Source: Agapanthus africanus (lineage: Eukaryota > Streptophyta > Magnoliopsida > Asparagales > Amaryllidaceae). Taken from it: DNA of 64,000 bases. The position numbers and the translations under genes are program-made. Below are positions 1 through 10,885 of the stretch, piece by piece (within the stretch, counting starts at the first letter, position 1; each line of letters opens with the position of its first letter). Location of the stretch: NCBI GenBank assembly GCA_030015575.1, contig CM057338.1, positions 132,395,546 through 132,459,545 on the forward strand, given 5' to 3'. The notes beneath the pieces were generated by a model. It ran no database searches and was not told the DNA's origin. It saw only the letters and a list, made by a program, of their open reading frames with translations.

Positions 1-720
1 TAGTATGATTTTAGACTAAGATCAACTTAACGGGATCGTTTAGATCCGACAAGAGAGCAATTGGGCTCTATTGTTTAATTTAGTGACATTGCGGTCGATT
101 GCCAGTTTAAGAACATGGGGGTCCAATGTTAATTTAAGGACATCTCGGTCCATTGTTAGTTTAAAGACATCTCGGTCGAGGTTAAGGACATCATAGTCCG
201 TGGATTTAAGGACCCCACGGTCCGATGTTAGTTTTAAGACGTCACAATCGAGGTTAAGGACATCATAGTCCGTAAGTTTAAGGACCTCACAGTCCGATAT
301 TAGTTTAAAGACATCACGGTCGAGGTTAAGGACATCGTAGTCCATGAGTTTAAGGACCCCACAGTCCAATGTTAGTTTTAAGACATCACGGCCGAGGTTA
401 AGGACATCATAGTCCGTAGATTTAAGGAATCCACAGTCCGATGTTAATTTTAAGACATCACGGTCGAGGTTAAGGATATCATAGTCCATGAGTTTAAGGA
501 CCCCACAGTCCGATGTTAGTTTTAAGACATCACGGTCGAGGTTAAGGACATCATAGTCCGTGAGTTTAAGGACCCCACAGTCCGATATTAGTTTAAAGAC
601 ATCACGGTCGAGATTAAGGACAACATAGTCCGTGAGTTTAAGGACCCCACAGTCCAATGTTGTTTAAAGACATCATGGTCAAGGTTAAGGACATCATAGT
701 CCATGAGTTTAAGGACCCCA
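1..720. repeat. 72-bp tandem satellite
   Basis: A 72-bp unit repeats about ten times, and the phrase AAGGACATCATAGTCC recurs every 72 bp (near 185, 257, 329, 401, 473, 545, 617 and 689). Because 72 is a multiple of three, the minus strand reads through about 205 codons as a 24-residue periodic peptide (motif DCGVLKLTDYDVLNLDRDVL). I regard this as a by-product of periodicity, not a gene. Each monomer carries short dyads such as GGAC-ATCATA-GTCC and GGAC-CCCACA-GTCC. The array runs off the left window edge and decays after about 720. Confidence 0.9.
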
Positions 721-1039
721 TAGTCCGTGAAATGTGTGGTTGTCGAGACCCGTCACCTCTTTGAAGACGTTGAGAAATTACAACGACAAATATTAAAGGA
801 GTGAAGAGATGTACACTTGAACCGATGTGAGTTGTTTGAAAGAGCAGATGTGCTCAGTTCAAGATAAGTTGAGGACTTATGGCCAGAATTGGGCTAAGAC
901 CAATTAAAATATTTTAACATTTTATTTTTGATTTGGTTATTAAGCCTTCATTTGGGCTCAGCCCTTTTAATAATGCTAAGTATCGAGCTCTGACATATTT
1001 TGTCTTGATCAGAACAAATTATGTTCTAATAGTACGCTA

Positions 1040-2280
1040 CGTGGCGCGTCAAGCGCTTTGCGCCAATTAAAGAGCGCATTGCGCTTCTGTCAGGTAGCGC
1101 ACACGAAGAGGACACGTGTCACGCTTAGCGCTAAGCGCTAGTTTGTTAGCGCATTGCGCTTTTAATTCATAAGCACTCTGTGCTAGTCTGTTGGCGTGCC
1201 AGTGAGTGACACGTGGCACTTGGCGCTGAGCGCCAGCTCATGAGAGCAGTGCGCTGTTTTAAAAGCGCAAGTGGTGTCTATGGTTGACACGTGGCATGTT
1301 TTGGCGTTGAGCGCCGATCCAAGGAGCACAAGAGCGCAGTTCATGAGTGCAAGGCACTTTCTAATAGCAGAAAGCGCATCTGATCAATTTTAAGATCAAA
1401 GAATAGATTTATGTTCTTCTTTAAAGGAGGCTCAGCCTCAAGATCTAAGAACAAAAGTTTTTGTTTTTTTTTTTAAAAGGGCTCTGCCTTTATAGATCAA
1501 GGATCTGTAAATGAAGTAAAAATACTTCTTTTATTTTTTATGATTAGATCTTTTGATCTTTTTCTTTTAAATCAAAGACCTTGGTCTTTTTATAGATCTA
1601 TGATCTTTTTAGAAGATGATTCTTCTTTTTATGAGATGGTTTCATCTCTGTTATTTCAAGAACATAGTTCTTTACCTTGAAGATGAAGAAAAATCTTCTT
1701 TTTTCTAAGAGCTTGCTCTTCTTTTTTCTCTAAGTTTGCAGAGGGTTTTTCTCTCTCTTTTCTTATATATTTTAGACTTAAAGTCTATGGGCCTTTATAT
1801 AGGGCCAATTGATTTGTTGAATCAGTTTTAAGAGATTTTTCTCTGATTGATTTAGGAATATTTCTCACCATTGGATCTTTGATCCTAAGGCTTCTGTTTT
1901 ACAGAAAATAATCTTCTTGTTTTAATAAGATTGAAAAATCTTTCCATAACAGAATTTTAGTTCTGATTAATTAATAATTTATTATTAGTAGATCTTTTTA
2001 TCTATCGGTGGGGAATTTTTAATTCCAGCGCTGGCGCATCTTGCGCGAGCGCGCCCGCGTTCGACACGCGGCGCGCGGCGCGGCGCAACTGCGCTAGCGC
2101 GCCGGCGTTCGACACTCGGCGCGCAGCGCGGCGCAGCGTGCAGAATCTGAGGCGTTGCTTCAATTTTTGAATTTTGAATTTTAAAACAGAGCTTTGCTCT
2201 GATTGGCGCAGAATCTGAAGCATTGCTTCAATTTTTGAATTTTGAAATTCAAAGCAAAGCTTTGCTCTGATTGGGGGAAA
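1040..2280. repeat. Chain of 13-bp (5-3-5) inverted repeats
   Basis: Almost every short word here is followed within a few bases by its reverse complement. Many units are exactly 13 bp with 5-bp arms and a 3-bp loop: AGCGC-ATT-GCGCT (1073-1085, again 1148-1160), AGCGC-TAA-GCGCT (1127-1139), AGCAC-TCT-GTGCT (1172-1184), GGCGC-TGA-GCGCC (1222-1234), AGTGC-AAG-GCACT (1346-1358), GAGGC-TCA-GCCTC (1427-1439), AGATC-AAG-GATCT (1494-1506), AGATC-TAT-GATCT (1594-1606), AGAAC-ATA-GTTCT (1659-1671), AGACT-TAA-AGTCT (1774-1786), GGATC-TTT-GATCC (1873-1885), AGAGC-TTT-GCTCT (2188-2200) and GAAGC-ATT-GCTTC (2217-2229). Composition shifts from GC-rich (1040-1380 and 2031-2130) to AT-rich, but the design persists. 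There is no plausible coding region. I do not recognise a named repeat family. Confidence 0.85.
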
Positions 2281-2292
2281 CAACCCGCTCCC

Positions 2293-2515
2293 TCAACAAT
2301 TGCCCAGTGAAGGGCTTCGTGAGGAGTATTTTGCCGACGCGCCGCGCGAACGGGTGGCGAGCCGCATGTTCTCGATCTTATTCTCGAGGATCTCGATTCG
2401 CTGCTGGTACCCCAATGATTCTCCGTAATAGGTGTGCCTGCTGTCCTTGTTTCGGGCTTGGGCGATAGAGCGGCTTCGGTTTTGCTCTATCACATTCCTC
2501 AGATCTTCAGTGTGA
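2293..2515 (-). pseudogene. Possible retrotransposon gag fragment
   Basis: A minus-strand frame open for about 70 codons contains a charged, helix-prone stretch (EIL.ENKIENM) that looks like a coiled coil, preceded by an Arg/Ser/Gln-rich stretch. It has no upstream ATG that fits and ends at a stop beside the dyad chain. Gag-like origin is inference from composition and position only. It could equally be chance. Confidence 0.22.
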
Positions 2516-2519
2516 ACTG

Positions 2520-4009
2520 ATTAGTTCGAGAAAGTGAGTCTTTGTGTGTTCTAGTTACTGCAATCAATAACAGTGTCGCAACATCTAGCCGCTAGTGAGT
2601 ACGGGTCATCCACAGGGAAAAGGTGAACTACTTTTCTTGATTTAGATGAATTAATAGAAGAAAGGTGAAATTTTTATCGTTTTATACAAGGAAGGTTTGA
2701 AAAGTTTATAAAAGAAGGGCTTGTAAGATTCTTAGGATTTAGTAGTTAATGGATGGAGTTTTAAAAATAATTCTTTTTATCTTTTAATTATTTAATACTA
2801 GAGAAATAGCGATGAATGTGGATTAGGGTTTTTGGAGGGATTAAGGTTTCCCTCTACCGACCCTTGTCTTTCCATCGATTCCTATTTATTTCAAGCCCTC
2901 AACAAAGAGAGTATTAACGAATCTCAAATCGTGGTCATAACTATCATGAATTGATAGCAAACCCGATAAGAGGGTTAAGACTTATTTTGCTGAAGTTTAT
3001 AAAAATTAAAACTTAAAAAGAAGTTGATGATTTTGTTCATCCATTATACTACCCTATCCTATAAGCCCTAACAAGCGAGAATTTACTAGCCCATTGGGAT
3101 AAACGAAGTAAACGGTGAAAGATTAAGGATTAATGAATCCATAAGAAATAACAAAAATTAAAATCGCGGAAAGTAAATGCAGAAATTAAAATGCGGAACG
3201 TAATGAGACAAGATAAAAAATTCTACCTTTTATTGAATAAACTATTGCATTATAGAAGTTGCTCGCTGAAAAACTAAATTATAACCCTAATTTTTTCTAG
3301 ATTACTTGATCAGTAGATCAGTCGATAGATTGTTCGATGATAGTTGCTCTCAGTCTTTTTATAAGCTCTGAAACTTGAAACCCTAGATGTTATCTTGACG
3401 TGTGTGCAAAGACGATCAAACCCCTGAATTTTCATATCCTGTGGCCACAAATGAACCGCGGAACCGCCGCCCTTTACCCCCTATGGCCACAGATCCACCG
3501 CCTTCTGATGGGGCTGTGTCTCCGATTTCTCATGCCTTCCTCTCTCGATATTTGGAGATCTTTCTGATAAAAATATTCTGAAAATATCTCTTTTTTTCTC
3601 TGCCGTTGCGAGATTCTTCAATTTGCTCCTAACATTCGGTAGATTTGGTTTGGTAATTCGATTTGATGTGGATCTACTCTTTATATTTCAGACCTGAACT
3701 GATTTATTATAATACCTGTACAATATCTTAAATCAAATTGTTAGTAGTATTTGTTTTATTTGAGATAATATTCCAACCAATTAATTGATATGATATCTTA
3801 ATAATATTGGTTAAGAATATTTGATATGATATGATATGTATATTTTACTAATTAATAATCTCATGAATAGTTTATTTAAATATTATATGCATATATTCCC
3901 TAATTATATTATAAATTAAGAAACATATCACAAGAATCTTTTTACAAATAAACCCACATATGTTCTTAAATTATAAATAACACATTTTAGTAATTAATAA
4001 TAATAGGGA
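2520..4009. other. Non-coding, transposon-derived DNA
   Basis: No supportable gene. The block around 2575-2640 (TCGCAACATCTAGCCGC, then CGGGTCATCCACAGGG) resembles a conserved motif I associate with dispersed non-coding plant retroelements, but I cannot name the family. AT-rich DNA dominates 3700-4000. Only short ORFs in random frames are present. Confidence 0.4.
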
Positions 4010-4612
4010 AAATGACCGTACAAAAGTGCAATAAATATGACTGATCATGAACCTTTCGTGGTTCCCCCCGATGTACGCCCTGGGCACGTCTTCGATAATT
4101 ACGGTGACGTCGGTCTTTTCTGGAATAACACGACCTGACCGACATCGCCTCAGAAGGCGAGAGAGCACAGCGAACGTTGAAGTGATAATTTAGTTGGTCC
4201 TAAGACCTCGGTGTTGGACTGTCTGGCGCTCAACGAGTCATGGAATCGTTCCTCATACGGGGCCCGTGACTGCCGGAATCGGCACGCCGGTGTTCCGTGG
4301 TGTCGAGATTGGCACGAGCGAGGCCGGGGACCTGAACACGTCCTTCTACCGCCTCATGCACACCACCGTTCTGGGGAGCAGGGACTGCGGTTTGCCGGGC
4401 GTGGCTGGCAGTTTGAACACGAGCGAGCGTCCACCATCACTGTCAGTCGGTTGATCTGTGTTGTTAAGGCTTCGACGATGTTGGGGGAGGAGTGGAACCT
4501 CCCGGCCTCTGTAGTTGAGGACGGGATGGCTCGTGCTAGGGTCTTTGTTACGATGATCGCTGGTCATCGAATCGAAGGCTGAAAATCAACTTTTTCGGTG
4601 GAAAAATGGGCG
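4010..4612 (-). mobile_element. Internal 5' remnant of an LTR retrotransposon
   Basis: This GC-richer stretch lies immediately downstream (minus strand) of the primer-binding site at 4613-4630, where the untranslated leader and gag of an LTR element should start. Only short ORFs (up to about 120 codons, on both strands) are present and none shows a gag motif, so the element is truncated. The left limit near 4010 is a composition change and is approximate. Confidence 0.4.
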
Positions 4613-4630
4613 TTCCCACAGACGGCGCCA
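4613..4630 (-). other. Primer-binding site, tRNA-Asp-like
   Basis: The minus strand reads TGGCGCCGTCTGTGGGAA. The first bases, TGGCGCCGT, match the 3' acceptor end of plant tRNA-Asp, the primer type used by several non-chromovirus gypsy lineages (Athila/Tat group). It sits two bases from the end of the LTR at 4633, the usual spacing. Confidence 0.6.
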
Positions 4631-4632
4631 GC

Positions 4633-5326
4633 TGATGGAGGTCGAAATCTCCCTCGGATGTTGTACTCCGTCGATCTTGTAGCCAATGTGGTTGAACGGT
4701 AGAGATTTTTAGTGAAGGTTGAGCATATGAATCTTAATGGGTTGTTGGTTGTTGTTGGCGCTGAGCTACCTGTAAGGGAAGTCCTGGGATGGCAAACCAC
4801 CGTACGACCCTCCAACGATCAAGTAAGTACTGAGAAATATTATGGCATAATAGCGGCGTATTGGAATGGGTTCTAGTTACCTGAATCGTCTGAAGGAGGG
4901 GTTTATATAGTGGTCGCATGGAGAGATCCGATGCGAGATTCTCGCCATCCGTTACGCACCTGCATCACGTTCGCGTTGATGGTGGGATACGCCCATTAAT
5001 GGCGAGATACGTTCATTAATGGAGAGATACGTTAGCTTGGGATGCGGGACGTAGAGCGGCGAAGATCTCGTCGTGGCGAGATACACGGAGTCGTTACGGG
5101 GGCTCTCGGGCTCCGTGCTTCTGGTCAAACAGGGACGCTGAATAATCTCAAATATAAGATAGCTCGGAGACGAGCAAGTGAGCTAAGGAGTCTCAGCTAT
5201 AGAGTAGCTCGGAGACGAGGTATTTGCTGGTGGTCAACCGAAGTAGGAATGTGTTTCGGGGAGGTCGTCTAAAAGGTCAGACGCAGCCTCGGAGGTGAGG
5301 TGCCGAGGAATGTCCCCCATGTATCA
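4633..5326 (-). mobile_element. LTR of a Ty3/gypsy (Tat/Athila-like) element
   Basis: Read on the minus strand, this 694-bp segment begins TGATACATGG, ends CTCCATCA (complementary TGAT/ATCA termini), and is followed after two bases by the primer-binding site. A TATA box lies inside it. Copies of AGCTCGGAGACGAG occur at about 5161 and 5207. The outer boundary is less certain than the inner one: the LTR could extend further and have been cut by the element starting at 5378. No second LTR copy was seen. Confidence 0.5.
4902..4909 (-). promoter_or_regulatory. LTR TATA box
   Basis: The minus strand reads CACTATATAAACCCC, a canonical plant TATA box. It is placed about 270 bp before the inner LTR end, as expected for the U3/R boundary. 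Confidence 0.5.
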
Positions 5327-5377
5327 TACTTATTCCAGCTCCATAGCCCCCAGAATTCCAATGGGTTTACGTGGGCG

Positions 5378-7121
5378 TGTCACGCCCTGCTTCCCAAAAT
5401 ACGGAATACGAGGGGTGACTAGGCCAGCCATGCTCCTACGATCAGGGAATAATTCTTCCGTAGTCACACTTCGGCTTCTAGCATTACATGGTAGTCAGTA
5501 AAAAGTACTAGAGTAAAGGAAAATCACAGTTCACAGCTTTATTACATTGAAAATAAAAGAGTTCAACATGCATTTATTTTGCGGAATAAAATAACTAACC
5601 AACAGAAACAAAGTGCCGGAAGGAAAAGAAATAGCGCTGATGATGCAGTCTAGACCTCCAGATCTCGAATGGCAGGTCCTGCTCCTGGGCTGGATCCACT
5701 ACGTCCTCTGAGCATGCACACTCAGGTTGTCAGGGTGTGCAATGTTATTAAACATAAAAAGTGCAACAGAATGCAGAAAATGAAATTAATGAACATCGTT
5801 ACATATGAACAGTATGGTATAACTATCATGTCAGTAAACTAGGCAATGTGTATATCATTACTTATCAGTCACTAAATCAATGAAATCAATTGCTAGAAAG
5901 GATGCTCATATTTAACAAGGGTCTCGTGCATGCCCGAGACTACGGTCCGCTATGCCCGGGACATAACCCTGTCAGTCGTACCGCTAGGCCCACGACCTAA
6001 TGTATGTATGTATGTATGTATATATATCACTAATAGCAAATGATCATCCTCTAAATCACTGTACCTCGCTAAATACGAGTTCAATTCCACCTTAATTTCC
6101 CTATTCCCCTGGTTATAGTATGCATTCAGGTTGTGAACAAATACGTATCGCTGTCACTTTTCCATTTATCAATATCACTTTCGTATTTGCCACAACCCAA
6201 TCAATAACACTAATATATATCGACGATGCAAAATAGTCGCCAGGTCTCAATGTGCACGATCACTAAGCAGCAGGTATAAAGCAAGCACGAAAATAGGCAG
6301 AAATGAACTGAACAGATATTCACTATTTTATGACGACCAATGCCATATAACTTGCAAAATTTACGATAAATCACACGTATAGAATCGACCAAAATACCAT
6401 AAGAGATGTATGAAGCACATTTGATCATCTAAACAGTAAAATTAATTTCATGTCAAACGGAATTCAGGTTAGGTAATAATCATCATTTTAAGGTAGCGAT
6501 CGATTACTGGAATTCCAGTTTCAGAACTGGAAGCCCAACTTTACGCGCATTTTAACAGTGATTGTGTTCAGATTCAGGTGTTTATCCAGTTCAATGAAAT
6601 CTAGTTCTATCTGTTAAGTTTCCAACGCATCAAATGGATTATCAATATCGTTTCTGTATTAGAAGTTATGTCCTGATTAGTGTAACGGTGTAAGAGAGGT
6701 CACTGCAGAAACTGCAGAACATATCGGTACTCTAAAATGCAAATTAAATATCAAATGATGGTGAAATGGCAAGAGACCAGATTCATGTGTTAGATAATTA
6801 AATTATCTATGTAGTCATATGGGGCTCCGCGCATTTTCAGTCTAAAGCGGGGATGCACAGGTGTTCAAAGTCGGGTATCTAAAACGAAACGCTGCCCCGG
6901 ACTATAGTCTAGTGCCGCGTTCGCAACCCTGTATCGTTACAGCGATCTAAAATTTTCAAGAAAAAAACTGTGTTTGGTTATAAGCTATCGAGTCGGCTTC
7001 GATATGAGCCATAGAACATTACGTTCCAAACTGTGTTTAATTTACAACGATTTTAACAAGTTAGCATGAGCGGTAAGATTCAGATTTTGTGTCGCCTTTA
7101 GGGGCAACTCTACACAGTTAC
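5378..7121 (-). mobile_element. Solo LTR A', left part
   Basis: It starts TGTCACGCCCTGCTTCCC, which closely matches the inverted end of the giant-LTR element at 18342 and 24881 (same run through CGGAATACGAGGGGT and the CCATGCTCCTACG block), so it is an LTR of the same superfamily in minus orientation. It is interrupted at 7121/7122 by element B and resumes at 33232. The two parts total about 3.2 kb. No primer site or coding region adjoins either end, hence solo LTR. The last five bases (GTTAC, 7117-7121) are one copy of element B's target duplication. Confidence 0.6.
6001..6028. repeat. ATGT/AT microsatellite
   Basis: Tandem TGTA units followed by a short TA run, inside LTR A'. Confidence 0.8.
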
Positions 7122-10069
7122 TGTCACGTCCCGCTTCCCAGAGTGCGCTATGATCGGCACGTGACAGAGCCAACCATGCTATCTGTGGTTAGGAAACATC
7201 CCTCCACAGTCACATTACGGCTGTCTATAAGATATCAAGAACAGTAAAATAGAAAATAAACTATCAAATACATGTCCATATGCCAGAATAAACGAGTTAA
7301 GAAATAATATGCAGAAGCAATAAATCCAATAAACAATAACATCTGGAAAGTATGTCCTAAATACATTCACATCAGGAAATGAAAGTACGGAAATAAAACT
7401 AAACTAAACTAAATACTAACAGGATCCTCACTGCTTGGCCTGACGGCGGAAATACTCCTGATCAGCCTGTGAAAGAGACAAAGAATCTGGGCCATGCAAA
7501 ACCCAGATGTCAGTGCGTCATAATATCAAACAATAAAAATATAATCAGGAGGTAACAAGATATGCAGGCATGAGTATGAACAGTAATGAGTGTATAACAG
7601 TAACACGAATATAGAACAGTGAAGTGTATGTGCATGCGGTGAGTAATATGTGCTACTGGGTTAATTACTCTCAAGTCTTTGAAATCAATTTAATGAATCG
7701 TCGATGTAACTTAATAGTATCCCGTGCATGCCCGGGACTACGGTCAAGACTCTCGGGCTGAATCTGAGACGTGTCGCTAGGCAGTAAACAGGTAACATGT
7801 ACAGACGGATGATGTCAGCAGCAGCATCCCGGGACTGGCCTAGCTCGTAAAACTGATCAGTATAAGTATCGAACTGTCGAGTTACAAGTCAGGTTTCATC
7901 ATTGATTTCCCTATACCCCTAAGTTATGTGTTCAAGTCAGGTATTGATAAATATGAAACTAATGCCAACACAGGATCAAGCAGGTACAGGTTTGTCTATG
8001 CAGACAACAAGATACGTACGTCAGGACATCATGTCAGGATTGTCGGCATTAGAAACAGGATCAGGTAACAGGTCAAGTAGTGGTGTATCAGGTCATGACA
8101 GGTAGTGCACAGGTATCAAATGGATGCCCAAAAGTAAAATGTAGCAAGTATCAAATCATGGTAAAATACGGATGCTCAAGTGTTTATCAGGGTTCACATC
8201 TACAACTCCATGACTACGTAGGATGCACATTAGCAAGCATAGGGTGTTAATACAACAGTAAAATGAAATAATGTGACATGGCATGCAGCTAGATATATAA
8301 TTAATGATATGGATGCATATGGGTATCGAAAAACTGTAAAACAGTAACATGGATGTACAATACAGTTAACATGTGATATTTTTATTCATATGGATGCAAA
8401 ATATATATTATAGCATGTAGCAAGATAAACTTGCATGCAACTAGATATGTAATAAACTGTACGGATGCGAACGGATATTGTAAAACTGTAAAACTGTAAC
8501 ATATGATGCACGATTCAATAAACATGTAATATTTTTATTCATATGGATGTAAATATAATAACATAGCATGTAGCAAGATAAACTTGCCTGAACGGACAAG
8601 ATAAACTTGCCTGAACGGATCTCATGACGGGGTGCGTACGCCATGTCCGACGTCGGGTAAACGTCACAATGCATACACGGCGTATAGAACTGAACCAGGC
8701 AAAGAAAGAAGGTGACCACGCTGGCTGGGAACGTCCACTGGGTTGCCCGGATCGTCAGAGACGAGCACGGCTCCAGCGATCACCGGAAAATAGAATCCAA
8801 GAAGAGATAAAAAAAAGAGAAGAAGGGGAAAAAGAAGAAGGAAGAAGAGCTGGGGTTTGGTGGTCTGGTGTTTGTCTCAGGGGTCAGAGAAAGGTGTGAT
8901 GGGGTGACGTCGACGGTGGTCTATTGACGGCGAGGCCCATGGCAAAGAGCAGTGGCAACTAGGGTTTCGGGTACAGGAAAGAATAGGAGGTCGGGGCTGC
9001 AGGGAAGGTAAGGATGAGATCGAGGAGAAGGAGAGGGGAGCAAGAGAGGGTGGTGACGAGGATGGTGGCGATGACGAGGGGTCGCCGGCGATGAGGGTGC
9101 TGCAGCCGCAGTGGGTTTTCTTGGGTTGAAGTCGGGGTTTGGAGAGAAGAGAGGGAAGATGCAGGCGAAGGTGGAGGTGAGCGCAGAAAGGAAGGAAGGC
9201 GAGGGTGATGTCGGCGGTAGTGGAGACGGCGACGAGGCGAGCGTGGGCGCGGGCGTAGGCTTGAGAGAGGAGGCGGAAGAAAAGAAAGAAGAAGAGAGAG
9301 AGATGTGAACATGGGTAGAATAAAGAATAGTGTTAAAATATATTAAATTTTTATTATAAGAGAGAGAGGAGAAAGGCACGAGAGAGAGAGAGAGCTGTGA
9401 AATTTACCAAAAGATTTTAGATTAAAAAAATCTTTAGCAAATCATATATTTTGTTAATAAAATATAAATTCCTTAGAAATTGCATATGAAACAGTTTAAA
9501 ATATAGAGAATAAAATATTAAGAAAATTTGAGTTTTTGGGTAACACAAAAATAGTCCAAAATCCGTCCGGGTCGAGTCTAAAATTATGGCTTGAAAATAC
9601 GGTTAATATACGTGTCAACCAAAACCAAAATAGGATATCCGGTTAAAGAAAATGCATGCTCCCAAGCACGGATACATGTAGCATGCACGTAGCCATCCAA
9701 ACGAGTCCGTTTCACTGAAAGGGACGAGAATACGATGTACGGATGCTACCATAGGGTTCGGGGTATGGTGCAGGCCATGCAAGATATTTTTAAAATATAT
9801 TATTTGACTTTATATGTTATATTGAAAAATGCAGATGCCAGATATAATGCCGATGAACATGATATACAACATGAAAGTGCACGGATTCTCAAAACTAGTC
9901 GGAATAAATTAAACAGGAATGAAGACGGGTTTCCAGCATGCGGGTCGGGTCGGATGCAAACACAGATATCAATTACATTATTCGCACCTAAAACACAATA
10001 AATCAAGAAATAGCCATAAATAAAGAAATACCCAAAATAGAACTGGTATAAATGAACTAGGGTGTTAAA
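7122..10069 (-). repeat. Element B 3' LTR (left copy)
   Basis: 2,948 bp, TGTCACGTCC to TGTTAAA (the last TACA has mutated to TAAA). It matches 27075-29212 plus 32449-33231 along its length. It contains the usual LTR landscape: a G/A-rich block (8740-9310; CT-rich on the transcribed strand) next to an AT-rich end. The long proline/serine/arginine-rich minus-strand frames in that block are composition artefacts. Confidence 0.88.
8574..8619. repeat. 23-bp tandem duplication private to the left LTR
   Basis: CAAGATAAACTTGCCTGAACG occurs twice with a 23-bp period. The right LTR (near 28520) and the related LTR at 12360 have it once. The duplication therefore arose after element B inserted. Confidence 0.85.
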
Positions 10070-10091
10070 TTATACCCAATTACAAAAAGAA

Positions 10092-10105
10092 TTTTGTCCT
10101 CGAAA
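10092..10105 (-). other. Conserved box before the 3' LTR of element B
   Basis: The minus strand reads TTTCGAGGACAAAA, the counterpart of TTTCGAGGACGAAA at 21183 in the giant-LTR element. This box regularly precedes the polypurine tract and 3' LTR in Tekay/Del-type gypsy elements. Confidence 0.7.
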
Positions 10106-10139
10106 TTCCCGAAACAAGAAAAGACAAACAAACATGAAT

Positions 10140-10880
10140 TTAGGAAAAGAGGTATGGAAACTTCTGTCGAATCTCGTTTTCTCGTTCCCAAGTCAATTCC
10201 CCGTGCGAGCGATTCCCCCAAGAAACAAGTACTAGAGGGATAACCTTGTTCTTAAGGACCTTTTCTCTTCGATTAACAATCGACATCGGTCGTTCTTCAT
10301 AGGTCAAATCCTCTCTTATAGTCAGCTCCGAATGATCTAGCACGTGTGTCTCATCTCGAACATACTTACGGAGTTGAGATACATGAAACACGTCATGAAC
10401 ATTCGCCAAAGATGGTGGTAAAGCCAATCGATAAGCCACTTCTCCAACACGCTCAATAATTTCGAAAGGCCCTACGAATCGAGGACTAAGCTTACCTCGA
10501 CTCCTAAAACGAATCACTCCTCTAGTCGGCGATATCTTCAAGAATACAAGATCACAAACAGCGAACTCTAGAGGTCTTCTCGATATATCTGCCCAACTCT
10601 TCTGTCGATCCTGTGCTGCCTTCATGTGATTCTGGATAGTATTAACTTTCTCCACGGTTTGCATGATCGAATCCGGTCCCAACAATCTTTGTTCTCCAAT
10701 ATCGTCCCAACAAACGGGTGAGCGACACTTGCGACCATACAATTCTTCGAATGGAGCCATTGCCTGAAAGCTGTTATTGTAAGAAAACTCCACCAAGTGT
10801 AGATGATCCTCCCATGAACCCTTGAAGTCCAACATGCAAGCTCTCAACATATCTTCAAGAGTTTGGATCGTTCTCTGTGA
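10140..10880 (-). pseudogene. Element B integrase C-terminus and chromodomain-like tail
   Basis: About 245 minus-strand codons are open. They cover the end of the integrase core (ending NNSFQAMAPFEELYGRKCRSP), a GPF-type module (SPRFVGPFEIIERVGEVAYRLA), the conserved NVHDVFHVSQLRKY segment, and a C-terminal tail with GELTWERENEIRQKFPYLF. That tail is characteristic of the chromodomain-like end of Tekay-type elements. The domain is separated from the rest of integrase by the solo LTR at 10886-13783. The first residues of the open frame beyond 10885 are LTR sequence. Confidence 0.9.
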
Positions 10881-10885
10881 CTGGC
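10881..10885. other. Target duplication CTGGC, left
   Basis: Matches CTGGC at 13784-13788 on the other side of the solo LTR. Confidence 0.9.

Noticed and set aside
40..657. 205-codon minus-strand ORF over the satellite
   Set aside because: The frame stays open only because the repeat unit (72 bp) is divisible by three. The protein is a pure 24-residue repeat with no domain.
1..2280. CRISPR array
   Set aside because: The repeats are continuous tandem units or variable dyads without unique spacers, and the genome is a plant nuclear one.
4194..4582. Plus-strand ORFs of 86 and 123 codons
   Set aside because: They overlap each other in different frames inside the leader of a minus-strand LTR element and have no recognisable motif.
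8921..9379. Ser/Pro/Arg-rich minus-strand ORFs in LTR B (and similar at 28878, 12558, 12707, 33919)
   Set aside because: They arise from G/A-rich LTR leader sequence. They are duplicated with each LTR, overlap in several frames, and lack domains.
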